The notes under the pieces were generated by a model. That model saw only the letters and a program-made list of their open reading frames with translations, ran no database searches and was not told where the DNA came from. 64,000 nucleotides of DNA from G963668605 sp963668605 (lineage in GTDB: Bacteria; Acidobacteriota; Terriglobia; Bryobacterales; Bryobacteraceae), in assembly GCA_963668605.1 (NCBI GenBank), contig OY764903.1:2790001-2854000 (forward strand), written 5' to 3'. A program made the translations under genes and the position numbers. This document shows positions 23,390 to 32,345 of this stretch, piece by piece (position 1 is the first letter of the stretch; each line of letters starts with the position of its first letter).

Positions 23390-26300
23390 TCACCACGTCA
23401 GGCGAAGAGTCAGTTGCAGGTTCCGCGGCCCTTGGGCGTTGCCCTGCGTGTTCAGGATGCCGTTGGCACCGATCGAATTCGGGTTTCCGGGGTGGTTCAG
23501 GACATTAAAGAAGTCCGCGTTCAGGCGGAGCCGGAACCGCTCGGTTATCGACATCTGCTTGAACAGCGAAGCGTCGAGCGCTCGCTCTCGTGGACCCGGC
23601 ATGTATTGGTTGTCCCAGGGATTCCAGCCGGCGTCGTAGGCGGTCCGAACTACCGTGCCGTTGTTGAGTGGAACCCACACATTGTTGGTTTCCCAGTATT
23701 GCGAAACGTTCGTGCCCTCAGGCGCGTTCGCGGGCATGGCCGTGCTGCCCCAGGGAATCAGGGGCGTTTCGGCCGGCTTGTAGTTCGACGGGACGCCGCA
23801 AATGCCGGTGCACTGGCCCGCGGAATTGGTTTTGTTAATCAAATTCGGCGAGATATAGCCGGCGTTCGTCCACAGGTATCCCGGCAAGCAGTTGCCGCTG
23901 GTGCAGTTCTGAATACGATATTTGTATCCATAGTTCTCGATCGGGGCGCCGGTGAAGTTCCAGTTGCCCGCGGGCAGGGAGAACCAGGTGCTCCACAAAC
24001 GTCCCATACCGGCAATCTGCCAACCCCCAATGAATTTATCCAGGAGTTTGCTGGCGTTACCGCCAATCTTCTTCCCACGACCAATCGGCAATTCGATCAG
24101 CCAGTTCCATTTCAACTGGTGCTTGGGAATGCCGGTATCGCGCGAGTAGTTCAGCAGCGCATTCCGAGCGTCGTAGTCGGCGGGAACGAGACCGGGCAGG
24201 TATTGATTCAGGGCCGACATCGTACCCGCTGAATTGGGCGACCCGGCAGCTATATTGGCAAAAGCGTTCATCATCGTGTAGGACGCCTGGAACCCAATGC
24301 CCTTGCTGAACCGCCGCTCGATCTCGGCCCCGAGGCCGTTCGAATTTGACCAACCCGTGCGCATCCATGCCTGGATGTTTCCCATTCCCGTGGTGGAGTC
24401 GTACGGCCGGGTGGCAATGTTGGCAGTGGCTCCCGTCGGCATAGGCGTTCCTTTGGTCATATACCAGATAAACGCGGGGGTGCTGGGATTGTAGTTATAA
24501 TTCTGACCCAGGTTCGCGGAGTGGCTTCCGACATACCGCACCCGCGCTACCGTGTTTGCAACCAACTGTTTTTCAAGCGTCAGGTTCCAGGTGTGCGTCT
24601 TCGCAGGGGGTTGATTCGGATCCACGTAGTTCATATTGCCGCTCCCGGCAGTAACACCGGTAGCGTTCGCGATGCTCAGTATGTTCGTGCTGTTGACGCC
24701 GGCAATCACCGTTGGAACCGAACGCGCCATGTAATTCGCCAAGCCGTCGTTGAGGTTCGTCTGGGCAGTATTGTTTGGATTGTACTGGAGCCCCTGCGCC
24801 ATCGGGAAGTTTTGCCTGTTATTATCTACCCAATTCAGCAGCGACAACTGAAAATACGAAACGCTGTAGCCGCCGCGGATCACGAAGGAAGACCTGCCGT
24901 CGAGCGCTTTGTAGGCGAAGCCGGCGCGCGGGCCGAAATTCCGGTGCGAGGAATAAATCTGGTCGTAAGGCAGCCCCGCCTGCTCCGTGTTTTCGAACTT
25001 GATCCCCAGCTTCTGCCAGGCGGCCACGATATTGGGATAAGTCGCGCCCAGCGCGTACAGTTTCTCTAGTGGCGCGGATAAAACCACGGCGTCATTCGCT
25101 TTGTCGAAACCGACCATCGAGCCGTTCTTGTCGTGATACGGGGTCTGGTACTCCCAACGGAGGCCCAGGTTCAGCGTCAGCCGAGGGGTCAGCTTGATGT
25201 TGTCCTGGAAATACGGTGCGTATACATAATCGTTCAAGTAATAAAAGTTATGGGAGATGTTGGCCGAGTAAGTAGCTAGCCCCAGATAGAAATTCGCGAG
25301 GCCATTGCCGGTAAACGGCAGAACCTGTGGGGCGGACTTGGTGGATTGTGGATCGTACAGGGCGGTTGCGCTGTTGGCAAAGTTGAGTTGCGGCGCGGGC
25401 CACCGTTGTTGCGGCAGAATGTTCAAGTCCTCGCGGCGGCCTTGAAACCCGAACAGGAATTCATGCTTCCCGTGAATTTTGACAAAATTGTCGTCAAGGG
25501 TATAGATAGTCGCCCGGTTTTCCTTGGTGTCATTGGTCTGATATACGTAAGTCCCGGCCAGCCCCAAGCCGGTTATTTGAGGCACGTGGTTCGTTTGAAG
25601 CGGATTCGGCAAGCCGAGTTTTTCCGGCCAGTTGACGCCGTAATCATTTTCGCCTCCAGTCCAATAGGTGCTCCTGGCGGTAAGAGTGAGCTCATTTGAG
25701 AAGGTCGGGGAGATGACGTGCGTCCATGTGGCCGAAGCGCTCTTCAGGTAGTCGGTTGTGTTCTCCCATCCCCAGGGCAGGCCCGGCAGTTCCATATTTA
25801 CCGGCGCGTTGCTGGGAAGCGACTGGTTGAAGCCTGAGGCCGTAAATACGGCGTGCAGTTGATCCCGCGCGCTGATGTTCTGATCGAAGCGGGTGTTCAT
25901 TTGCCAATACTCATTCTTGTTCGGCTGCGGCCCATACCAGTTCGCGCCGATAAAAGGGTTGGCGTTGTTGGTGGCCAACGGGGTGATGCTGAACATGTAC
26001 TTCGCCAGCGGGCTTTCGCGAATCGAGGGAACCACGTTTCCCGGGTACGGCTGCCGAGACCAGTTCGCGCCGGTCGACCAGGGGTCGTAGATGGTGTAAC
26101 GCCTCCCTTGCGCGTCAACCAACCCACTAAAATCGCCGTTGCGCATCTCGGGGGTCGGCACGGTAAAGATGCCGGTGCTCGCTTGTACGATCTCCTTGCC
26201 TTCTATGCTGGTAAACCAGAAGGTCTTGTTCTTCCCGTTATAGAGGCCCGGAATTATCACCGGGCCGCCCGCGCTGCCGCCGAACTCGTTGCGGTTGTAT

Positions 26301-27145
26301 TGCGGCGGCTTTGAATAGAAGTCCGTTCGGCTCCGCGCCAGGCCAACACCGTTGTTGCGGTTGGTTTCAAAAAGACTGCCGTGGAACCCGTTCGTGCCGT
26401 TCCGGGTGGAAATCATGACGACGACAGGCTTCGCCAACTTAGCGGAAACGGCATTGGATTCCACCACGAATTCCTGGATCGAATCGAGCGCCACGTTGAT
26501 CGGCGGGACGTTGCTTCCACGGCGTTCCGACAAATCGACGCCGTTGTTGGACCATCCGGTCCCATCGGTCAGGGAGCCGAACATGCGGCCCGTGCCATCA
26601 TATCCCGGAATGGTTCCAAGCAGGTTAGGCAGGTCGCGCCCGTTGACGGGCAACTGTTCGATTCGCGAACGCTCCACGACAGTGCCGACGGTGGCGCTGT
26701 TAACCGTCAACAGCGGCGTCACGTCCTTCACCTCAACCTGCGTAGTGGTCTGGCCGGGGTGGAGCACGGGATCCACGACCGCGCTCTGCCCGACCTGGAC
26801 AGTGAAGCTTCCCTGAAAGGCTTGCATTCCCGGCGCCTCGACCGAGAGATGGTACGGACCATTCGATACGGTGGGGAAAAAATAGAAACCAACCTCGTTA
26901 GTGCGCCTCGTGGAAACCACATTCGTGTCGGCATTCTTCATGACAACCAGCGTGTTCGGAATGACTGCGCCGCTTTGATCTCTGACCGTGCCGCTAACCG
27001 TACCCATTACCGCCTGCGACCACGCGCAGGGGATCAAGCATAGAACGGTAAAGAGAAATGCCGCAACCTTCATCGCCCGCAGAACGTTGAAAGTGGCCCG
27101 TGGGCCGGCTGCTGCGGAGTCGCTTAGAGGTTCAGACGGGTTCAT
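23390..27145 (-). CDS. TonB-dependent receptor, Oar-like
   Basis: At 1251 residues this is the largest receptor in the window. The signal peptide is KVAAFLFTVLCLIPCAWSQ, so the true start may be the ATG at 27073 instead; an AAGGAAG site favours 27145. Carboxypeptidase-like domain at about 45-130 (GTVSGTVRDQSGAVIPNTL), plug at about 140-270 (LPVNGRDLPNLLGTIPGYDG), then the barrel. The barrel ends in LTLRLTW, with tryptophan rather than the usual final phenylalanine. It is the first gene of a two-gene operon with the DUF5060-like glycosidase, and it has the best promoter in the window at 27217-27245. Confidence 0.93.
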   Translation of the reverse strand: MNPSEPLSDSAAAGPRATFNVLRAMKVAAFLFTVLCLIPCAWSQAVMGTVSGTVRDQSGAVIPNTLVVMKNADTNVVSTRRTNEVGFYFFPTVSNGPYHLSVEAPGMQAFQGSFTVQVGQSAVVDPVLHPGQTTTQVEVKDVTPLLTVNSATVGTVVERSRIEQLPVNGRDLPNLLGTIPGYDGTGRMFGSLTDGTGWSNNGVDLSERRGSNVPPINVALDSIQEFVVESNAVSAKLAKPVVVMISTRNGTNGFHGSLFETNRNNGVGLARSRTDFYSKPPQYNRNEFGGSAGGPVIIPGLYNGKNKTFWFTSIEGKEIVQASTGIFTVPTPEMRNGDFSGLVDAQGRRYTIYDPWSTGANWSRQPYPGNVVPSIRESPLAKYMFSITPLATNNANPFIGANWYGPQPNKNEYWQMNTRFDQNISARDQLHAVFTASGFNQSLPSNAPVNMELPGLPWGWENTTDYLKSASATWTHVISPTFSNELTLTARSTYWTGGENDYGVNWPEKLGLPNPLQTNHVPQITGLGLAGTYVYQTNDTKENRATIYTLDDNFVKIHGKHEFLFGFQGRREDLNILPQQRWPAPQLNFANSATALYDPQSTKSAPQVLPFTGNGLANFYLGLATYSANISHNFYYLNDYVYAPYFQDNIKLTPRLTLNLGLRWEYQTPYHDKNGSMVGFDKANDAVVLSAPLEKLYALGATYPNIVAAWQKLGIKFENTEQAGLPYDQIYSSHRNFGPRAGFAYKALDGRSSFVIRGGYSVSYFQLSLLNWVDNNRQNFPMAQGLQYNPNNTAQTNLNDGLANYMARSVPTVIAGVNSTNILSIANATGVTAGSGNMNYVDPNQPPAKTHTWNLTLEKQLVANTVARVRYVGSHSANLGQNYNYNPSTPAFIWYMTKGTPMPTGATANIATRPYDSTTGMGNIQAWMRTGWSNSNGLGAEIERRFSKGIGFQASYTMMNAFANIAAGSPNSAGTMSALNQYLPGLVPADYDARNALLNYSRDTGIPKHQLKWNWLIELPIGRGKKIGGNASKLLDKFIGGWQIAGMGRLWSTWFSLPAGNWNFTGAPIENYGYKYRIQNCTSGNCLPGYLWTNAGYISPNLINKTNSAGQCTGICGVPSNYKPAETPLIPWGSTAMPANAPEGTNVSQYWETNNVWVPLNNGTVVRTAYDAGWNPWDNQYMPGPRERALDASLFKQMSITERFRLRLNADFFNVLNHPGNPNSIGANGILNTQGNAQGPRNLQLTLRLTW

Positions 27146-27216
27146 ATTATGATAAGCTTCCTTCCGTATTTCGAGTCTCGATCCGCCTGCCCCAAAGAAG
27201 CAGAATTTAAGGCTCG

Positions 27217-27271
27217 ATTATAATCGCCGTTCGCCCACACGTCAATCCACGAACGGATCACGAACGGATCA
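27217..27271 (-). promoter_or_regulatory. Consensus promoter with two 11-bp direct repeats upstream
   Basis: Read leftward, TTGACG (27240-27245), 17 bp and TATAAT (27217-27222) form a near-perfect sigma-70 promoter for the TonB receptor operon. Four bases upstream of the -35 lie two exact adjacent copies of TGATCCGTTCG (27250-27260 and 27261-27271). Tandem 11-bp direct repeats next to a -35 are typical of OmpR/PhoB-type activator sites. Confidence 0.65.
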
Positions 27272-27796
27272 GTGGATGCCCAATACTGAATTCGTCGGCG
27301 GGTCAACGCCGGCGCCGCGGGCGAATGGTTCCAACATACGCCGTGACGTCCGTACCAAGTTTCAAAGTTTGGAAGCCAATCATTTGAAACCGACGGCGGA
27401 AAAACCCTATGATCATTAAGATCATCGGTGGATTGTCCCAAGTCTGGATGGTCAGTTAGAGAAATAGCAAAAATGAATCGGCGAAGATTCGCTGAGGAAT
27501 GCCTTAGGTTTGCGGGAATCTGGCCGGCAGGCAGAGTCTCTGGCGGCGCACAGGATGGCTCCAGGCTGCCTGAGAACTACTCCAACTGGGACGGATTGAC
27601 TCCGCTGGGCGCGCCGGGATTGGGCGGAGATCGTTGGGGCGTCCCGGAGTTGTGGTGGTACGGCAGGGCGCAGGGGTTCTCCCACGGGGCCGAGGTCGAA
27701 ATTCGCGCCGAAGACGCCTGTGGTCCGCAGAAACCACGCACACAATAGAATCAATGCCTTGGATGTGCGCTGTGCGAGCCGTTACGACGATGTTAC
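27272..27796. other. Mostly non-coding stretch with one small Tat-like open frame
   Basis: A 91-codon frame at 27473-27748 (+) starts MNRRRFAEECLRFAGIW, like a twin-arginine leader, and then shows no familiar motif (NWDGLTPLGAPGLGGDRWG). It has no clear ribosome site. It may be the fossil start of an exported enzyme. The rest shows no gene. Confidence 0.35.
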
Positions 27797-28384
27797 ATGC
27801 CCACTATTGGGGCCGTACAACCTTATTTGCGGACCACAGCCCTTCGGCAAGGGAAGGCCTGGCTTCAGACGGGTTTGTTGCAGCACTTCGTAGGCGGCTG
27901 GCAACTGAGCTGGGTGTACGAATATCAAAGCGGCCAGGCTGTCGACTGGGGGAATGTATTCTATTACGGCGATCTCGCCAACTTAGGTAATCTTCTCAAC
28001 CATGATCAAGCCCACTCCCGGGACATCCACACCTGGTTCGATCCGAACATTGCCTTTCGAGGCAGTGGATCGATCCCGCAGGGCTTTCAGGGCTTCGAAG
28101 GTCGAGCTGCAATGCAGCCTGGGCAGTTCCAGACCCGCACATTCCCAAGCCGTTTGGACTCACGGCGAGCGGACGGCTACCGGAATTGGGATGTGAAGGT
28201 GCTGAAAAAATTCCAGATCACCGAGCACCTTAGGACTACGCTTTCGGCCGATCTTCTGAACCTCACCAATCACACCAACTTTGACCTGCCCAATACTGAT
28301 CCGACGAGCGCAAACTTCGGCAAGGTGACCGCGCAGATCGCCCCTAGCCGGGTGATCCAGCTCAACTTTCGGATAGACTTCTAG
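27797..28384 (+). pseudogene. TonB-dependent receptor, C-terminal fragment
   Basis: About 195 codons of the end of an Oar-like barrel are left: FVGGWQLSWVYEYQSGQAV, DIHTWFDPNIAF, GYRNWDVKVLKKFQI, and a last strand VIQLNFRIDF. No signal peptide, plug or carboxypeptidase-like domain is found upstream, so the gene is 5'-truncated and dead. Its stop is 13 nt before a sulfatase start, showing that the sulfatase once belonged to a receptor-led operon. Confidence 0.85.
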
Positions 28385-28397
28385 CGGGAGAGACCGT

Positions 28398-29804
28398 ATG
28401 AATCACGAACCGCTTCTGCGGCGCACATTCCTGAAGAGCTTCGGGGCGGCGTTGTCCCTGGGAGCGGTGGGCGCGGCTTCGCCCCGCCCACCTAACGTCG
28501 TTTTCATTCTCGGGGATGATGTGGGCTGGACGGACTTGGCCTGCTACGGAAGCGGCTATCACGAAACTCCGAATCTGGACCGCTTGTGCCGGCAGGGAAT
28601 GAAATTCACCGATGCTCATGCCACGGCGCAGTGCGCTCCTACTCGCGCGTGTTTGATGACTGGCCGCGACGTTGGCCGGCACGGAATTTGGGCGGTCGAA
28701 CGCCTGCGCGGCCCGGAAGAGTTCCGTAAGATGGTTCCCCCGCCCAACAACACGGAGCTGCCGCTGAATGAAACAATAATTCCCCAGGTGCTGCGGTCGG
28801 CCGGGTATGCCACGGGCATGTTCGGCAAGTGGCACCTGGGGGAAGAAGGCGACTATCTACCCTCGCGGCGCGGTTTCGATGAGGCAATCGTAACCGTTCA
28901 AGGCCGGCATTTCGGTTTCGACACGAAGCCGCACGTCGATCTCTCGCCAGAAAAGTACCTGGCGGACTTCATCACCGACCGGGCCCTTTCGTTCATTGAC
29001 ACGCACAAGAGCGCACCGTTTTTCCTGTATCTTCCCCATTTCGCGGTGCACATCCCGCTCCAGGCCAAGGAAGCGGGGATTGAGAAGTTCAAGAACAAGC
29101 TGCCAACGGAACGGCACCGGAACCCGGTTTACGCTGCCATGCTTGAGAGCGTCGACGAGAGCGTCGGCCGAATCATGAAAAAGCTCGATGACTTGAAGCT
29201 GGCCGAGAACACGGTCTTCATCTTCTATTCCGACAACGGCGGCGTGGGCGGGTATCTGCGAGAAGGGTTCAACTACGCGGGATCACCCACGGATAACTAC
29301 CCCTTACGCGGTGGAAAGGGAATGCTCTACGAAGGCGGCATTCGCGTGCCAATGATTGTACGATGGCCCGGGGTCGTCAAGCCAAACAGCCTGTGCCGGG
29401 AACCGGTAACCTGCACGGACTTTTTCCCGACCTTGATGGATATCGCTGGCGCCAAAGCGCCCAAGAACACGCTGGACGGCGTCAGTCTGACTCCTTTGTT
29501 GCGCTCTTCCGGCCAGGGAGCCCTTAAGCGCGAGGCGATCTACTGGCACTATCCGAGTTACCTGCAAGCTGAGGGGAAGAAGGGCGCTTGGCGCATCGAG
29601 CCCTCCGGAGCAATCCGAGCCGGCAAATACAAGTTAATCGAGCGACTTGAAGATGGCCGTCTGGAACTCTACGACCTGGAGGCAGACTTGGGCGAATCCC
29701 AAAACCTGGCCGCCCAGATGCCGGAAAAGGCGCAGGAACTGCGCCGGAAGCTCGCAGAGTGGCGGCGTACGACCAACGCCCCTATGCCGCTTGCAAAGAA
29801 CTAA
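28398..29804 (+). CDS. Exported sulfatase (arylsulfatase A-like)
   Basis: The 468-residue type I sulfatase has a twin-arginine-like leader (LLRRTFLKSFGAALSLG) and metal ligands in FILGDDVGWTDLA. The formylglycine motif is QCAPTRACLMTGR with C79 (C-A-P-T-R, threonine in place of Ser/Ala). MFGKWHLGEEG and FYSDNGGVGG carry further active-site residues. It likely desulfates a polysaccharide outside the cytoplasm. A GGGAG-like site precedes the ATG. It follows the TonB receptor fragment and precedes the AKR-like gene by 34 nt. With the original receptor lost, its transcription may depend on an unseen promoter. Confidence 0.94.
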   Translation: MNHEPLLRRTFLKSFGAALSLGAVGAASPRPPNVVFILGDDVGWTDLACYGSGYHETPNLDRLCRQGMKFTDAHATAQCAPTRACLMTGRDVGRHGIWAVERLRGPEEFRKMVPPPNNTELPLNETIIPQVLRSAGYATGMFGKWHLGEEGDYLPSRRGFDEAIVTVQGRHFGFDTKPHVDLSPEKYLADFITDRALSFIDTHKSAPFFLYLPHFAVHIPLQAKEAGIEKFKNKLPTERHRNPVYAAMLESVDESVGRIMKKLDDLKLAENTVFIFYSDNGGVGGYLREGFNYAGSPTDNYPLRGGKGMLYEGGIRVPMIVRWPGVVKPNSLCREPVTCTDFFPTLMDIAGAKAPKNTLDGVSLTPLLRSSGQGALKREAIYWHYPSYLQAEGKKGAWRIEPSGAIRAGKYKLIERLEDGRLELYDLEADLGESQNLAAQMPEKAQELRRKLAEWRRTTNAPMPLAKN

Positions 29805-29838
29805 GACGGAAGTAATCGCTATTTAATGGAGGCATCTA

Positions 29839-30744
29839 ATGTCAGATAGAACGAGACGCGAAATTCTTCTTGCTGCCGCGGCCAGCCCAGTTGTCGCGGC
29901 GTCAGACTTTCCGGCAGGCACGGTACGCATTGGACCCCACACGATTTCGCGGTTGATTGTGGGCGGCAACCCTGTGAGCGGGAATTCGCACCTTTCCAGC
30001 AAAGCAGACGTCGAAATGCGGGAGTATTTTACGGCGGCGAACGCCAAGAAGATGCTGGCGGCATGCGAGAGGGCCGGCATCAACACGTGGCAGTCCCGAG
30101 GGGATGTCCACATCACACGCCTGCTGCAGGAATACCGGCAGGAAGGCGGGCGCATCCAGTGGATTGCGCAAACAGCCTCCGAACTTGGAAATATCTCAAG
30201 CCACATTCGCAAGATAGCCGCGGGTTCCAAGCCGATCGGCATTTACAACCATGGCAACGACACCGATAAGTACTTCGCAGCCGGCAAGATGGAAGTCATT
30301 CAGGAACACTGCAAGGCAATGCGCGATTCCGGGGTGCTAGTAGGAGTCGGAACTCACAATCCTGACGTGCTCGACTATGTGGAATCGAAGAACTGGGACG
30401 TGGACTTCTATATGACGTGCATGTACAACATGACGCGGTCCAAAGAAGAAGCCAGCAAACTGGCCGGCAGAGAGATTGAGGACGAGTTCTTCCACCACCC
30501 TGACCGGGAAAAAATGTTGTTGCGCGTGCGCCAGGCCAGCAAACCCTGCCTCATCTTTAAAGTCTACGGAGCAGGGCGGCACTGCGACTCCCCCGAGAAG
30601 ATGCTCGATGCGCTGCGGCTTGTATTCCGGTACGCGAAGCCCAACGACCCCGTCGTGATCGGAATGTTTCCGAAGTTCAAGGAGCAGGTGAACGAGAATT
30701 GCCGGCTGGTCGCGGAAGCGATCCGCTCGGCGAGGAACTCTTGA
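29839..30744 (+). CDS. Aldo/keto-reductase-like TIM-barrel protein, exported
   Basis: The 301-residue protein starts with a twin-arginine leader (RTRREILLAAAASPVVAAS) followed by an AKR-type first strand (ISRLIVGGNPVSGNSHL) and a TIM-barrel pattern (MLAACERAGINTWQSR, WDVDFYMTCMYN). It lacks an obvious Tyr/Lys/His catalytic set of classical AKRs, so a redox function is not certain. The end (VVIGMFPKFKEQVNENC) matches the fragment at 21495-21581. AATGGAGG precedes the ATG. It sits between two sulfatase genes and probably takes part in sugar handling. Confidence 0.72.
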   Translation: MSDRTRREILLAAAASPVVAASDFPAGTVRIGPHTISRLIVGGNPVSGNSHLSSKADVEMREYFTAANAKKMLAACERAGINTWQSRGDVHITRLLQEYRQEGGRIQWIAQTASELGNISSHIRKIAAGSKPIGIYNHGNDTDKYFAAGKMEVIQEHCKAMRDSGVLVGVGTHNPDVLDYVESKNWDVDFYMTCMYNMTRSKEEASKLAGREIEDEFFHHPDREKMLLRVRQASKPCLIFKVYGAGRHCDSPEKMLDALRLVFRYAKPNDPVVIGMFPKFKEQVNENCRLVAEAIRSARNS

Positions 30745-30749
30745 TCCCT

Positions 30750-30843
30750 ATGGAAGTATCCCGACGCGGCTTCGGCCAGACGCTGGCCGCCGCAGTGGCA
30801 AACCCGGCTGCGATTCCGGGACGTGGGCGGCGGCCGAATATCC
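30750..30843 (+). pseudogene. 5' end of a sulfatase gene, cut by IS copy 2
   Basis: An ATG at 30750, 5 nt after the AKR-like stop, opens a twin-arginine leader (SRRGFGQTLAAAVANPAAI) followed by RRPNI, the usual start of a sulfatase domain. After 31 codons the frame runs into the left end of IS copy 2 and stops. No sulfatase sequence resumes beyond the right end at 32212, so the rest was deleted or moved. Confidence 0.7.
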
Positions 30844-32212
30844 CGTATGGTCCGGAAACTGGATCCGGTTGAATTCGCACGGACTTTTCCGCTCCCAGGC
30901 TGATCCTGGCGATAATGAACGAACGAGATGCCGAGGACCCTGGATCCGTTCCGGTTTGTGCTGATCGCCGTGGCCGGGTGGATGAACCAACGCCAACTGC
31001 AGGTCATTGACTTCCTGCGCGAAGAGAATCGTGTTCTAAGAGAGCAACTCGGAGACCGGCGGCTGCGACTCAACGATGATCAGCGCCGCCGATTGGCGAC
31101 CAGAGCCAAAGGATGGGGACGGAAGATTCTGGCCGAGGTGGCCACCATTGTCACGCCTGAAACCTTGCTCGCCTGGCATCGAAAACTGATTGCACAAAAA
31201 TACGACGGGACTGGCAACCGCCAACCCGGGAGGCCGCGCCAGGCCGCCGAGATCGAGGCGTTGGTAGTGCGCATGGCCGAAGAGAACCGGGATTGGGGCT
31301 ATCGTCGCATCCAGGGCGCATTATCGAATCTGGGGCACGAACTTGCCCGCAGCACGATCGCTGACATTCTCGAACGGCACGGGATCCAGCCCGCGCCGGA
31401 GCGTAACCGGAAGACGACGTGGAAAGAGTTTCTGACACGCCTTTGGGAACTGATCGTGGCGGCCGATTTCTTCACCGTGGAGGTGTGGACCCGACGAGGG
31501 CTGCAGCGGTTCATCGTGCTGTTCTTCATCGAGCTATCGACGCGCAAGGTTGAGATTGCGGGCATCGCACAGGTGGCAAACGGATTGTGGATGAGTCAGA
31601 TCGCTAGGAATCTCACGGATGCGGAGCGGGGAATACTGACCGGGAAACGGTACCTGATTCACGACCGCGACCCGCTGTTCACTGCAGAGTTTCTGCGCAT
31701 GCTTGCCGATGCTGGAGTGGAGTCGGTGAAACTGCCACCGCGATCGCCGAATCTGAATGCACACGCCGAGAGATTCGTACGCAGCATCAAGGAGTCCGGC
31801 CTGGAGCGCATGATCTTCTTCGGTGCAGGATCGTTGCGCAAAGGGATCCACGAGTTTGTGGCGCATTACTATGGCGAGCGCAACCACCAAGGCCTCGGCA
31901 ACCGTTTGATCATCCCGGATCAATCTCAAGCTGGTAATAGCGGAATGATCCAACGCAAGGAACGGCTTGGCGGCATGCTGAAATACTACTTTCGACGGGC
32001 TGCCTGAATCAGCGAAATCCCGTCTCGGAGGGCGACCGTAGGTCGGTCGGCGCACGTACGCGCTCCCCATTACCCCAAGCCCGAAGTGAGTTTTCCGTCC
32101 GTCACCGCACCGACAAGACGAACGACGCAATCCATTTTTCAGGCATACAAGTTCGTTCGTAGCCCACGCAATTGGCCGCAAACGGCGACCATTTGAGTTT
32201 CCGGACCAAACG
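30844..32212 (+). mobile_element. Insertion sequence, copy 2 (intact)
   Basis: The 1369-bp element has terminal inverted repeats: left CGTATGGTCCGGAAACT, right (reverse complement) CGTTTGGTCCGGAAACT, 16 of 17 positions identical. It holds one transposase gene and about 200 bp of non-coding 3' tail. It is nearly identical to copies 3 and 4, so these spread recently. No target-site duplication is visible, and the left flank is a truncated sulfatase. Confidence 0.9.
30928..32007 (+). CDS. IS transposase, integrase-core (DDE) type, copy 2
   Basis: The 359-residue, intact protein starts MPRTLDPFRFVLIAVAG, with the leucine-rich segment REENRVLREQLGDRRL, the NRDWGYRRIQGALSNLG helix-turn-helix-like part and the rve core. 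Catalytic residues lie in AADFFTVEVW, IHDRDPLF and HAERFVRSIKE. It differs from copy 3 by only a few residues and by lacking one extra Arg codon. Probably active. Confidence 0.92.
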   Translation: MPRTLDPFRFVLIAVAGWMNQRQLQVIDFLREENRVLREQLGDRRLRLNDDQRRRLATRAKGWGRKILAEVATIVTPETLLAWHRKLIAQKYDGTGNRQPGRPRQAAEIEALVVRMAEENRDWGYRRIQGALSNLGHELARSTIADILERHGIQPAPERNRKTTWKEFLTRLWELIVAADFFTVEVWTRRGLQRFIVLFFIELSTRKVEIAGIAQVANGLWMSQIARNLTDAERGILTGKRYLIHDRDPLFTAEFLRMLADAGVESVKLPPRSPNLNAHAERFVRSIKESGLERMIFFGAGSLRKGIHEFVAHYYGERNHQGLGNRLIIPDQSQAGNSGMIQRKERLGGMLKYYFRRAA

Positions 32213-32345
32213 AGGGAGATTTCGGCGATGGCGAATGAGTCCAGGCGCACTCACACTTCGGCGAGCCACCGGGTGTAGCGCAGCCGCACAAGCTATTGCG
32301 CGGCACAGCCGTTGACAATCCGCAGGATGCCCCAGCGGCCTCACA

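Noticed and set aside
21438..23639. 733-codon plus-strand frame over the glycosidase and receptor end
   Set aside because: It spans two genes on the other strand with clear motifs and starts inside an IS relic; its residue make-up is unlike a folded protein.
27250..27271. CRISPR-like direct repeats
   Set aside because: Only two 11-bp copies without spacers, next to a promoter; no array and no cas genes in the window.
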